Assembly (NCBI GenBank): GCA_947247005.1
Contig: OX365953.1
Location: 6,701,001 to 6,765,000, forward strand
Length of the DNA stretch: 64,000 nucleotides
Reading direction: 5' to 3'
Source of the DNA: Spisula solida
Taxonomy: Eukaryota > Mollusca > Bivalvia > Venerida > Mactridae
Part shown: positions 32,640 to 44,150 of the stretch, in pieces
Numbering within the stretch: the stretch's first letter is position 1
How the letters are laid out: each line of letters starts with the position of its first letter
The notes under the pieces: generated by a model
What the model was told of the DNA's origin: nothing
The model's input: only the letters and a program-made list of their open reading frames with translations
Database searches by the model: none
Position numbers and translations under genes: made by a program

Positions 32640-34880
32640 ATTATGTCCAAAGGGAGATCACTGCGTCTGCGTAAAATATTACATGTACACTGACAGTTAT
32701 CTTTAATTTAGTCCTGCAAAAAATATACACTCAACGCTTGTACATTGATTGAGTATAACGTTACAGACATGTTTCGACAAATGTTGGTATTATATTTTAA
32801 ATTAACACAATGTATAACAGTTTATTTTGGACTACATATACGTGTTTAAAGTGTAAACACACATGACCTACTAATCGAACTTCATTTATACACAGTGTTC
32901 CAGTTTCAAGGTGGACTTCAAACAACAGTATCATACATGTGTACATGTAATGGTGTAGTACATACTTATTCAATTTATCAGCGTTAGATATCAACTCTAA
33001 CCTATCGCAGGATATATGTACAAAATTGGTAATGCGTGTATACGACAGCAAATGAGAAATATTTCAATGGATTGCCGATAATTTAAGGTACGTTGCATTT
33101 ACTGTATAATACTATACTATTAATTATACAGTGTGTAAGAAAATATGAATAACGTGTATGAGTAGTATAGTACGGATAATGTTAAATAATCCTCGACCTT
33201 CTATTAGTATAACACGAAATATATTGTCTATAGTTATAACCCCGGTTATAACGCCCGAGGTGAAATAAAACAAACCCGAAGGACCGTTTTATCACGATTT
33301 GCTCGCGGAAATTGATACATATAACGCAGGAACCATGTAATATATGCATGCATAAAGGTCAGGATCAGGTCAAATAAGTACTATACTCCTGTTTTATTTT
33401 CATAAATTATTATTTGACACTGATACGGTAACCAGGAGATGCGTATGAATACCAAACGAGTTGTATTCACCCGGTTAAACAATCAAATAGTTTTTTTTTA
33501 TAAATTACATAAAATCAAATATTATTATACATTTTTGTATATATTTCAAACAATGCATATGATGTATGAATATACATGCGCATGTACATGTATGTTCATA
33601 CATGTCCGGATCATGGTGTAAACTCGAGTATAAGGCTTTAAACTGGCTTTTTAATCTTACATTATTAATTAGCGAATGCTTTCAAGTTTCTACATCATAG
33701 ATGCATAATTGCAAGCCTACTAGTATATGTATGTATTTGGATTTTATTAATAAGATACACAGAGCATGCGCATATGCAAGTTTTAAATGCCACGGAGGAC
33801 GTGTTTAAGAAATGTGATACCGAATATTCACACTTATAAGTCGGCCATGGTTATAAGACGAGCCCGTACAATGGACCGTAAGATTTTAGCATAGGCAGTC
33901 ATATAAGTCTGATCACTTATGCGTGAGAACATACGGTACCTTAATGTATAAACGAGTACCTGTAAAGGTATTATCAAATTTACACTTTAAACATTTTTAT
34001 GTACTAATATCACAATTAAGATTACAAATGTTCAACGTTTCGTAGGGAAAAGGTTACAAAACGTTTAAATGTCCTTTAAAGTATTTTTGGTAGCTCAACT
34101 TAAAATCATCAATGTGAAACCCTTCAAAATCAGAACACTACTTTATTTTTCAAGTCCATCGCATTTGTTCTGTCAATGCCACATTAAATATGACTTGTAT
34201 GGATGATAATGCTATGCTCTCATAGTGCGGAGAATTTGAAACAATCCCCGGCCTTTTCTATAAGCATTATGTAACAGCTGTGATCTTGTCATTATTCATA
34301 ACCCCGGTTCACAGTACATTTTTATTAGCAGATAGTATCACGAACACGCTCGATGTGTAATTTAAAAACACAAATCTAAAGGACTGATACTGCATGATTT
34401 TCCTACGTAAATGTATATATTCAAAGCAAGAACCTTGTAATTTTTCATGCATGAAGGTCAGGATCAACTCAAATTATCCGTACTATATATCATAATTGTA
34501 TATATGCTATTTGGATAAGTGATACACGGAACAGTTGTCTTGAACTATTTGTATGTTGTGTTTTACGCTATTCTCTATACTGTGTTTCAGCCTGTAAGCC
34601 TAACTGACATGGACACTACGATAACAAGCCTAGCAGTAATAACTTCCGATTTTCCGCCATTCCACTAACAAGTGAACGGTTCTTCACAATTTCATGGCAA
34701 GCGTTTGCTTTTGGTTGTAGAATAGGGGTGAGGTGACTGTGACAGCGAATATATTATCTGAGCTAGCATGATCGACTGATGCACACGATCTGTAGTCTCG
34801 CCTAAAATTTTGTATTAATGGTCAAAATATAAAATTTCCCAATGTCAAAACTGTTCTAAATGTGATGTGTTATTTATAAC
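32640..34880. other. Gene-free stretch upstream of the HSD3B-like gene
   Basis: No exon, TIR element or tandem array is supported. Two short diverged copies of the same sequence are present: ACCCCGGTTATAACGCCCGA at 33239 and ATAACCCCGGTTCACAG at 34298, both followed about 90-120 bp later by a catgCATgaAGGTCAGGATCA-type segment. This suggests an old duplicated repeat. Any promoter of the downstream gene would lie here, but none is recognisable. Confidence 0.4.
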
Positions 34881-34913
34881 TTTTACCTTTACAATAGAAC
34901 ACATTGGTAGATT

Positions 34914-35064
34914 ATGACGGATTCTGGGAAACAGACGTGCGCCATCTTGGTTACTGGTGGCGCTGGATTCCTAGGACAACATCTGATTGGTCTACTACAA
35001 ACACGTGCTGATCACGTGACGGAAATACGGGTACTTGACGTTGTTCCGTTTGAGAATAAACTAG
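34914..35064 (+). CDS. HSD3B: HSD3B-like exon 1
   Basis: Begins with the start codon (context GATTATGA, a weak Kozak match) and holds the NAD-binding beta-alpha-beta fold. The donor is AAACTAG/GTAACT. A pyrimidine-rich TTTACCTTTACAATAG just before (to 34897) could be an acceptor, making this exon follow a non-coding 5' exon. Confidence 0.9.
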
Positions 35065-38000
35065 GTAACTATCAAATACACAGTGTGCTTCTTTTTCTAA
35101 AACATGTATAACTTGTTTAAAGGCCTGAGGATTAAAATCCCACAAATATTTCAGTAACGTAAAAAGTTCCTATGTACCTTTAGTGAATTTCGAACTTCTG
35201 CTAAACGACGCCATCGCATAGCAATGCGATATACGGACGAATAATACCACTCGTCTATCGCAACCACCCGTCACATCCTGACAGTTTGCCAACCCGGCAA
35301 TTGCAACCAATCCTTAACTTGTCACATACGTTGTGTGTAAAGCTAGCCCGAGATTGATGGCAATCCTATTTTGGATGCTAAAACTAACGTTAGTTTATAC
35401 GTACATCTAATTAAGACTTATAATACCGGATAAATGCATTAAACTAGAAACGAAATACATGTACACGGCAATATAGTATTTTACGAATATGCACAGACAA
35501 CGACATGGCTCAAAAGCAACGTCATTGTGCATTAACATGAACTGGATTCAAATGGCTAGTCTGGTTCCCATCATTAAGCTAACAGTAGTCGTAGTGCACT
35601 GGGCTACTGTACGTTTGGGACACGGGAACCAAGCTGAACTGATGGCTGATGCTGTGTTTGATAGCATTTAGTTTCACGGTGTTTGTCAACACTTATTTAG
35701 TCAAATACGGCGGTCTTATGACGTATACAAGTTTCCAATTGTTAAGGAATCTTGAAATTGTTACTTGCTCTTCTACTTGCAACTGACACATAACCCCCAT
35801 GTGGGAAACTTATTGTGGAGAGTACTGCCTTCCCTTTCCGATTTTTCATTATCTTCTACTTGCAACTGACACATAACCATCATGTTGGAAACTTATTGTG
35901 GAGAATGCTGCCTTCCCTTCCCGATTTTTCATTATCTTCTACTTGTAACTGACACATAACTCTCATGTGGGAACTTTATTGTGGAGAGTACTGCCTTCAC
36001 TTTCCGATTTTTCATTATCTTCTACTTGCAACTGACACATAACCCTCATGTGGGAAACTTATTGTGGAGAGTACTGCCTTCCCTTTCCGATTTTTCATTA
36101 TCTTCTACTTGCAACTGACACATAACCCCCATGTGGGAAACTTATTGTGGAGAGTACTGCCTTCCCTTTCCGATTTTTCATTATCTTCTTGGTACGAAAC
36201 AATACTCAGTATATCACAAAACCATTTGTTTCTTTACAGATTATAAGCATACTAAACCAGTGCGTAGCTACGTAGGAAGTACAACAGACGAGGCCATATT
36301 AAAGAAGGCATGTTCGGGTGTTCAGAGTGTGATACATCTAGCCGCCCTTACTGATTCCAGGATGTTCCCAGATACAAAACGCATCAATGATGTCAATGTA
36401 AAAGGTAGTTGAATGGGTATCTCACTTGTCCGGATTTCAAGATATATTGAAAAGGTTTTCTAACGGAATCGATAGGGTATTAGGTAGTATTAGGTAGTGA
36501 ATGCGGCGATGGTTTGGGCAATTGGGTTGGGTCATTTGACAATATTATTTCGTGTCTTTTTAATGACCAGCAGAAATGTGACTAATGTTCGAAAACTAGT
36601 ATTTTGTAGAGAGCGATCATTCCCTTAACAACAATGTAGTTGCATAGCATTAAAATTAACGATCGACTATTGCATAACAGTGAAATATGGAAATAGTGTA
36701 AGTCTTGCATATTTCTGATGTACAGGGTGTTAAAAAAGTTCGTTCTCAATGTTTTACTTTAAACATAGTCCATTTTATTGACGTAAAATTTTCAGTTTAA
36801 ATTCCAGACGGGTCTACCATTGTTCTAATCTTTCTGACATTAAATGAAGCTATTGAAGTAAGAGAATAAATTTGTCTTTTATGTACATAGCTCGAATAAC
36901 ACTTGATATGAATTTAAATTTTGAGAACAAACTTTTTTAACACTCTGTACATTGTATTGTGTTACGTATTTAAGGAACTTTTCTAACTTTGCTGACGGCG
37001 CTGGGTACCCTTGGAGTTCGACGATTCATCTACTGCAGTTCTATGTCGGTTGCTATTGGTAACAATGACGTCACTGAGGACATGTTGGAATCGGATCCTA
37101 TACCTTCACAGAGATTGTTCGAACCCTACGCTTCCTCCAAACTGGCGGGAGAACGTATTGTTCTAGCAGCAAACGGTAACGTTGTCCACAGGAACTTGCA
37201 TTTATGATTTTAAAAAATGGGGAAAAAATGGGAAAAAAACATTTTTCAATGGGCCTACTGTACAGCCTGTATATGTTAAACTTGTGTATAATATGATGCT
37301 ACATGACCTTGAATTATACCCAAATAAGGTATCTTGGGCCAGTAAAGTTAAAGGGATACTTAACAATCTTGGATTTGGTGATATATGGTTTTTCCAAACA
37401 GTTGGAAATAATAAATTATTTTTATCCTTGGTAAAACAGAGACTAATTGATCAATATTTACAAGGTTGGAATAGTGACATAGAAACTTCCAGTAGAGCAA
37501 ATACTTATAAATTATTTTCAAGTTTTCAATTACAGCCTTATTTAGACATAATCCAAGTGAACAAATATAGAAAAGCATTATCAAAATTTAGAGTGTCATC
37601 ACACAGACTACAGATAGAAGTTGGTCGTTGGACTAAACCTAATCCAACACCTGTCCCTCAAAGAAAATGTAAATTTTGTAACTGTTTAGAGGATGAATTC
37701 CATTTCTTATTTGAATGCAACTTATATGACAATCTTAGAAAAAAATATATTCCTCTACATTATAGACAACATCCAAACATTCTTAAGTTTAGAGACTTGT
37801 TACAATCTAGTGATGAAAAGATTTAAAAAATTTAGCTGTCTACCTTTTCAAATGTTTTGAGCTAAGAGAACAGTCTTTATAGAAGCTACATGTATTTGTA
37901 TATATTTACCTTTTGTACATATAGTCATGACATAATTATTGCGATATGTACTTTCCGTATGGTGTGTTTTATATATGCTACATAACCTCAGACTGTATTT

Positions 38001-41000
38001 ATATTAAGTTTGACTGTTAAAGTAAATGGTATTGTAACAATCAATCTCACCACTAATATTTATTTTGTGAGTATTTAATATGTGTATACATGAGGGTGTG
38101 TAGGCGTGTGTGTGCGTGTGTGCGTGTGTGCGTGTGTGCGTGTGTGCGTGTGTGCGTGTGTGTGTGTGTGTGCGGGTATGTGTGTATGCGTGCGTGTGCA
38201 AATGTGTGTGTATGCATGTGTGTGCGTATGCGTGTGTGTCTGTGCGTGTATGCAAGTGTATAGGTGTGTCTGTGTGGATATGATTGTTTTGTTTGCGTAT
38301 TTATATATGTATTTATACATTGTTGTAAACATGATCCATGGGCATTATGCCTTAATTTCGAAAATAAACTGTAAACTGTATTAAAAAATAAATTTTAATA
38401 GTACAGTAGGCCTAGTGAAAAAAACATTTTCTCAAATTATAAATGCAAGTTCCTGTGCGTTGTCCTTGTTTTATGAATACTTGACAAAATATTATAATTG
38501 CGCCGCGACCAGGCTCTGATCTCCCGAAAAATCTCAATTTGAGCTTAATCTCATTTCAAATATTGCCATTCGTCTTTAAAGTAATTTCCTTAATAAGTTG
38601 GACTTAAAATTGGCATCACAAAACAAACACTATCTTCTGAGTTTATTACAGTCAAATATCAAGATCACTTACTTCTGATATATCACAAATTCAGACTCTG
38701 ATTTGAGCAAAATCTCAATTTGAGCTGAGATTTCTACTTGAGATGCTTTGGGAGATCGGGGCCGGAAAGTCGCGGCGCTCTAATGGAATGTATATTGTCA
38801 AAATTAATGCACTTTTTATAAAACAGAAATTACAAATAATACTTATAATGTTTATATAGATTCTAGTTGTTTAATTTCGAGTACGTCCGATCTATGTTGA
38901 GAGACACTAGTCCAATCAGAGCTTGAAGTAGCCTGGTGCACTGACCACTAAGCAGGAGAGCTATACAATTGCGTCGCTTTAAACGATTTCAGTTTATTCA
39001 GTGTATTCAATCGAACCCACAATTCCTCGTTTCCTTGAGGTATGCGTGAATGTATTTGAATGCAGTAACGTTACTAACCTATGTCTATAACTAGTATATA
39101 TCTATATATGAGGGACGAGCAAACATTACGCGGAATTTGGCCATAACTGTTTGATTTTCTTGGTCGTTGTCATCATATTTAATCGAAGGTGATACATAAC
39201 GATATTTTAATAAAAATATCCATTTCAAATGCCTAGATACAGTGCTTAGATAATTTCCATTTCCAGAGTTCGACGTCTATTGTCTACTTCTGAACATACA
39301 AGCGCACACTAACTTAAGCTACCCATGATTATGGTTGGGTTGAGTGGTCTCCCTTATGTGCATACCATTTTTGTCGAGCCCGCTTGCGGTGAGCGAGACT
39401 TCTAAAGTCGCCACTTTTGGTGTTTGTGCGTGCGTAAGTGTGTAAGAGCGTGTGTGCGTAAGTGTGTGCGTCCGTCCGATTTTGTCAGGACCATAACTTT
39501 GTTATGCTTTGACCAATCTCGCTTTCCGTCTTTCTATATATGGTAAACTCAGTTATAGGGTACAATCAGATAATTTGAAATCATGAGCTTATGACCAGAA
39601 ATAAGTAATCAACTATATAGAACGTCTATATAATGTAGTTGACTATCAACATACAATAACATGTATTAGTTCTCAATATATGGAGGGTATACGTCACATG
39701 ACTCTGATGCTACAGACAAAATAGTCACATGACCTTAAAGGCACAGACGAAATAGTCACATGACCCTGATGCCACAGACGAAATAGTCATATGACCCTGA
39801 TGCCACAGACAAAATAGTCACATGACGCTGATGCCACAGACGAAATAGTCACATGACCCTGATGCCACAGACAAAATAGTCACATGAACCTGATGCCATA
39901 GACGAAATAGTCACATGACCCTGATGCCACAGACGAACTAGTCACTTGACATTGATGCCACAGACGAAATAGTCACATGACCTTATAGGCACAGACAAAA
40001 TAGTCATATGACCCTGATGCCACAGACAAAATAGTCACATGACCCTGATGCCACAGACGAAATAGTCACATGACCCTGATGCCACAGACGAAATAGTCAC
40101 ATGACCCTGATGCCATAGACGAAATAGTCACATGACCCTGATGCCACAGACGAAATAGTCACATGACCCTGATGCCACAAACGAAATAGTCACATGACCT
40201 TAAAGGCACAGACGAAATAGTCATATGACCCTGATGCCACAGACAAAATAGTCACATGACCCTGATACCACAGACGAAATAGTCACATGACCCTGATGCC
40301 ATAGACGAAATAGTCACATGACAATGATGCCACAGACGAAATAGTCACATGACCCTGATGCCACAGACGAAATAGTCACATGACCTTAAAGGCACAGACG
40401 AAATAGTCATATGACCCTGATACCACAGACGAAATAGTCACATGACAATGATGCCACAGACGAAATAGTCACATGACCCTGATGTCACTGACGAAATAGT
40501 CACATGAACTGATACCACAGACGAACTAGTCACTTGACATTGATGCCACTGACAAAATAGTCACATGACCCTGATGTCACTGACGAAATAGTCACATGAC
40601 CCTGATGCCACTGACGAAATAGTCACATGACCCTGATGCCACAGACGAAATAGTCACATGACCCTGATACCACAGACGAAATAGTCACATGACCCTGATG
40701 TCACTGACGAAATAGTCACATGACCCTGATGCCACTGACGAAATAGTCACATGACCCTGATGCCACTGACGAAATAGTCACATGACCCTGATGCCACTGA
40801 CGAAATAGTCACATGACCCTGATGCCACTGACGAAATAGTCACATGATCCTGATGCCACTGACGAAAAAGTCACATGACCCTGATGTCACTGACGAAATA
40901 GTCACATGGCCCTAAAGGCACAGACGAAATAGTCATATGACCCTGATGCCACAGACGAAATAGTCACATGACATTGATGCCACAGACGAAATAGTCACAT

Positions 41001-41814
41001 GCCATTGATACAACAGACGAAATAAAAGTGAAACCTGTTTTCGGAATGTTATTCTCCTCTTTCATTATTTCTGGATCATTTTGTAATTTTAGGTCCAAGT
41101 TTCCGGACAGTGTGTCTCCGACCACTGGTCATGTGGGGTGAACTGGATACGATTTTCATTGACCTTTCTCAAAGAATGGCAGCATACATATTCGGATACC
41201 TACCTACAATTGCGTGTGGGGACGTTGTCCAACATAATGCATATGTGGGTAATACAGCATGGGGCTTCGTCTGCGCAGAAAACACACTTCACTCTGAAAT
41301 TGAACAAAAACGCGGGAAAAACAAGCCGCTCGATTCCAAACAAGTTGACCGGTCAAGAGAAGAATTTTGTTCTCAATTACGGAGAAGATCTCAAAAAATG
41401 AGTGACGAGTCGCAGGAAGAAGCGGGGTTCGGTGATTTAACAAAGCCTATCAAGGACTCTTCAACAGATAATGTATTCACAATAGCAGACGATACTCCTC
41501 GTGAAAATCCATTCAAATTTCAAGAACCATTTTTAAAAGAAACTGGGTATGCTTTGACAAAATGGCCATGCCCAAAGCTTATAATCACTTTAGTGTTTGG
41601 TTGCATCTACGTAGTCTTGTTTATTTTGCGATGTTTTGGACTAAAGTCAAATTACCCAGTAGCGTTGGCATGTTTAAATTACTATAAAAAGTCATACACA
41701 TTTGACGACTCAAAAGCTCGGACAGAGCTTGGTTACCAGCCGTTATATACTCCAAAACAAGCGTTTGAAAGATCTATTCGATATTATTCCAAGAATGCAT
41801 ACAAGAAGTCGTGA
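34914..41814 (+). CDS. HSD3B: 3-beta-hydroxysteroid dehydrogenase-like enzyme, complete, four exons
   Basis: Exons 34914-35064, 36240-36404, 36975-37175 and 41093-41814 all use GT-AG borders, keep phase 1 throughout and give 412 residues plus TGA, close to the family's usual 370-410. It belongs to the SDR superfamily's 3-beta-HSD/isomerase branch, which oxidises 3-beta-hydroxysteroids with NAD+ and, in vertebrates, isomerises the double bond in ER or mitochondrial membranes. Visible: the Rossmann motif TGGAGFLG (Gly15, Gly18, Gly21), Asp42 at the end of strand 2, HLAAL, VNVKG, and catalytic S127-Y157-K161 (human type 1: 124/154/158). Also [12 protein letters not shown], a membrane segment (about 334-355) and the family signature [17 protein letters not shown] charged insert of about 48 residues precedes DDTP. 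Substrate is unknown; molluscan members need not make vertebrate steroids. Start ATG 34914 is supported by the position of the Gly motif. Confidence 0.93.
35771..36188. repeat. 83-bp tandem repeat in HSD3B intron 1, five copies
   Basis: TTCTACTTGC recurs at 35771, 35854, 35937, 36020 and 36103, always 83 bp apart. Units contain CTGACACATAACCCCCATGT and GTGGAGAGTACTGCCTTCCC. The array ends about 50 bp before the exon 2 acceptor. Confidence 0.95.
36240..36404 (+). CDS. HSD3B: HSD3B-like exon 2
   Basis: Acceptor TTTCTTTACAG, donor AAAAG/GTAGTT, exactly 55 codons. It encodes the segment ending in [12 protein letters not shown] and INDVNVKG, conserved in the family. Confidence 0.92.
36721..36949. 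mobile_element. mariner-like MITE in HSD3B intron 2
   Basis: TACAGGGTGTTAAAAAAGTT plus CGTTCTCAA at the left and the complementary TTGAGAACAAACTTTTTTAA plus CACTCTGTA at the right give 28-29-bp TIRs around 229 bp. TA at both borders fits the TA target preference of Tc1/mariner elements. A truncated copy lies at 43918-44060. Confidence 0.85.
36975..37175 (+). CDS. HSD3B: HSD3B-like exon 3 (catalytic residues)
   Basis: Acceptor CGTATTTAAG, donor AACG/GTAACG, exactly 67 codons. It encodes [10 protein letters not shown] (catalytic Ser) and [10 protein letters not shown] (Tyr and Lys of YxxxK). A LINE fragment begins about 20 bp after the donor. Confidence 0.92.
37196..38392 (+). mobile_element. 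5'-truncated non-LTR retrotransposon (LINE) 3' end in HSD3B intron 3
   Basis: An open frame of about 200 codons ends at 37826. It encodes the C-terminal region typical of animal LINE ORF2 proteins: [38 protein letters not shown] and a zinc-knuckle-like [17 protein letters not shown] (C-x2-C...H...C). No reverse transcriptase core is present, so it is truncated at its 5' end, as usual for target-primed insertion. A 3' UTR with a GT-rich microsatellite follows, ending AATAAACTGTAAACTGTATT and an A-rich tail. It lies in the same orientation as the host gene. The intact frame suggests a fairly recent insertion. I infer a CR1/L2/jockey-like clade but cannot settle it. Confidence 0.8.
38098..38275 (+). 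repeat. (GTGTGC)n/(GT)n microsatellite in LINE 3' UTR
   Basis: GTGTGTGCGTGT-type repeats with TATG and TGCG variants over about 175 bp. Reading frames across it on both strands are artefacts. Confidence 0.95.
38512..38763. mobile_element. MITE family GGCCCYGATCTCCC, copy in HSD3B intron 3
   Basis: GGCTCTGATCTCCCGAAAAA at the left and TTTGGGAGATCGGGGCC at the right, with AAATCTCAATTTGAGCT inverted subterminal repeats. This is the best-preserved copy of the family in the window (252 bp). Confidence 0.85.
39373..39560 (+). repeat. Interspersed repeat fragment with GTGTGCGTCCGTCCGATTTT
   Basis: TCGAGCCCGCTTGCGGTGAG, a GTGTGCG tract and GTCCGTCCGATTTTGTCAGG followed by ACCATAACTTTGTTATGC look like a mobile repeat fragment. 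There is no second copy in the window, so this rests on its composition and a (GTCC) tract like those in the (GACG) families. Confidence 0.45.
39690..41025 (+). repeat. 31-bp tandem repeat with GTCACATGAC, about 43 copies, HSD3B intron 3
   Basis: The consensus unit contains GAAATAGTCACATGACCCTG and ATGCCACAGAC, period 31 bp (for example AGTCACATG at 40621 and 40652), with sparse variants such as TTAAAGGC for CTGATGCC. Almost every unit keeps the core TCACATGA, a CANNTG E-box of the M-box type bound by MITF/TFE-family bHLH-zip proteins. The array ends about 65 bp before the exon 4 acceptor. Confidence 0.95.
41093..41814 (+). CDS. HSD3B: HSD3B-like exon 4 (substrate region, membrane segment)
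   Basis: Acceptor TGTAATTTTAG; 240 codons and TGA. It contains [11 protein letters not shown] (family RP...YGE), YVGNTAWG, a Lys/Arg/Glu-rich insert from about residue 240 to 298, ADDTP, a hydrophobic segment ([20 protein letters not shown]) and the C-terminal [12 protein letters not shown] signature. Confidence 0.93.
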
Positions 41815-41864
41815 TTTAATCAAAGCACTAACTGTGATAAGCGGTCGCTCGTTACATTTGAAAT

Positions 41865-41870
41865 AATAAA
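41865..41870 (+). promoter_or_regulatory. Poly(A) signal AATAAA of the HSD3B-like gene
   Basis: AATAAA lies 51 bp after the TGA stop, giving a very short 3' UTR. A T- and GT-rich stretch (TTTTGTTGTTTCTGTTGTTG) follows, as expected for the downstream element. Confidence 0.7.
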
Positions 41871-42469
41871 ACAGAGACGCAATTTTGTTGTTTCTGTTGT
41901 TGATTTATTGTCCCATTGGCAGCGTGTTTTAGTCATATGAAGATTTTTATCCCAACACAGGGTCCACCAGTCCAGGAAGTATACCTGTATACAATGAGCC
42001 CCAATGGCAAATAATACCATTTTTAGGTTCACAGGATTTTTTTGTCTGATTTCGCTATATGAAAAAAATAACAAGATGCTCTTTAATAGCCCTGGGTTGC
42101 TCACACATTGACAGGTGAGCGACATATGACCATTTTGACCCCTTGCTATATTTCCATTTCCCTCTCAAAAAAAACAGCAACTTTTCAAATATCTGCGGCC
42201 TTAGGTATACCAGCACTGAATATATTGTACATCGTGAATGTTACATCGAACCTACCGTACGAGAGACACCAACCACTAGATCGCCGTATTGAGCAACTGT
42301 GTAGTTTTTCCAAAACAATACTCCATTGTAGACACCATGCTTTCGTTGTTTTGATGTGTTTATTGACATATCAAATTACATGTAACAGAATTTTCGTTCG
42401 TACACAATATTTTTATGAGATATGTTGTTCAAGAGAGCAGACTGCAAGAGAGTAGACTGCATTTGTTGT

Positions 42470-42790
42470 ACTTGCTTACTTATTCCTCTTCACTCCCATT
42501 GGAACATAGGGCCTTCACTAAAGCTTTCCATCGAGTCCGGTATGTGACCTTCGCTTTGGCTTCTCCCCATAACACCTTTAACTTCCTCAAGTCACTGTCC
42601 GGTTCTTCACCTATACATCTTGGGTCTGCCTCTTCTCCTGGTGTCTTGTGGGCTCCAATCAAGGGCTTGTCGGGCAATGTTATGCAGAGACTGCATTTGT
42701 TTACTGCTCGGAAAAGGAAGCTGTGGATGACTCAGGCGTACGTTTCAAATGTTCAGAAATGGAAATTATTAACAATGCTGTTTGGAGCTT
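42470..42790 (-). pseudogene. Decayed LINE ORF2 C-terminus (minus strand)
   Basis: Read on the minus strand it gives ARQALDWSPQDTRRRGRPK, the Trp...Pro-Gln-RRRGRPK block near the end of many animal LINE ORF2 proteins. After a frameshift comes DLRKLKVLWGEAKAKVTYRT and RWKALVKALCS, the usual last segment. The frame is broken between the two blocks, so it is a remnant. Confidence 0.7.
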
Positions 42791-42829
42791 AAGATTAATC
42801 ATTAAGCGTACTGCAGAAACATTATATTA

Positions 42830-43917
42830 AAACTTGAAATCCATACTCCTAAAAATATGGGTGGAAATAACTAAACTGAAAATACGGTCTTGACAAACCG
42901 AATGCATATGCACAAATGACCTGAAATGAGCATTGTTGTTGATACATTTTGTTGCATAAATAACAATAATCATTTCAGTCATTATAGGGGCATGCCCAGA
43001 AACTGGAGTGTCATGGTTAGCATACAACAATACATTTTGTATTACGTTTATCACTTGTAAAACCAACTCAAAGAAGAATTTGACTTAAAAATTTACTATT
43101 TTGCCTTTTATAGACGACAACGATATTTAGTTATTCTTGAAAAAAAATTAAACTAGCGGAATATTTCGTAACTTTTTACAGGATTTTCATTATTTGACTT
43201 AGGTATTAAAATGATACCAATTTAATTGCTATTTGAGACACTTCAGTTCCAGGACACGCCCCTTTAAATACTGTTTTACGCGGGTAATATACATATATAA
43301 CATAATGTACCATTATCTCTATTAATAGAGACAGTCAACACGTGCTCTTGAACATCAGGAAAATGTTACATCAATTATTTATAAAGCTTCATTGTGAGAT
43401 AGAACAATACTTGCGTGCAATCAATATAAGATCAAAGAAGATTGGCGGGGACAATGGAAAATATGGTAACTTGTTGACCTGAATACAAAGACATGGATTT
43501 CACCGATCAATCAAATAGCGTAAAGTAATTATTTTTTCGAGGGTGTTAATTTTTCGTTGATTTGATAGTTGAAATCAACCACGAAATATAGTCCCCTACG
43601 ATAAATCGGACTGCCAAATAGTGAATATGGGTTATCCGTATGTGTTTTGTAATCCAAACAATTGCAACCCCACGAAACTGCAATTACTCAAAATCCACGA
43701 AATTAAATCCCCACGAACATAAGATCTTTTACCGTATTGATAAGTCTGTGTTTGCCCATTGATTGATCATTGAAAGCGGTTTAGAGTGCTTTAATTGATA
43801 AATGATAATAGTCGTATATAATAATTGGTCAAGTTTTGATAAATGGTTATACTTTCAGGTCTCGATACAACGATGTGTGTTCTCATGCAAAATATCGTTG
43901 TAACGAATAGATCAGTA
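42830..43917. other. Gene-free stretch downstream of the HSD3B-like gene
   Basis: No exon is supported. Around 43580-43735 runs of CCACGAAA... followed by TTTTACCGTATT resemble part of an interspersed repeat of the ACTGTAAACC type seen at 55215-55449, but no paired terminus is visible. Confidence 0.4.
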
Positions 43918-44060
43918 TAAAGGGTGTTAAAAAAGTTTGTTCTCAAAATTTTATTTCATACTAACTTTTATCAGAGCTTCATACGCAGTGTGCAATATTA
44001 ATTTATAACACTAATAACTTCATTTAATGCTCGAAATATTAGGACAATGGTAGATCCCCC
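43918..44060. mobile_element. Truncated copy of the GGTGTTAAAAAAGTT MITE
   Basis: AGGGTGTTAAAAAAGTTTGT and TCTCAAAATTTTA match one end of 36721-36949; ACTTCATTTAATGC and ACAATGGTAGA match its interior in inverse orientation. The opposite terminus is missing. Confidence 0.7.
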
Positions 44061-44150
44061 TGGAATAAACTTGACTGCGATCATGCCCTTCACGTCTGAA
44101 GGAAGAGTTAGTCACTTAATTAATAAGAGTAGGCTTATGTTAGTGCTGTT

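Noticed and set aside
37182..37826. Host gene of 214 codons
   Set aside because: The product matches the C-terminal region of LINE ORF2 proteins, lies inside an intron and lacks a reverse transcriptase domain.
38004..38384. Overlapping 83-92-codon frames on both strands
   Set aside because: They translate the GT-rich microsatellite in the LINE 3' UTR.
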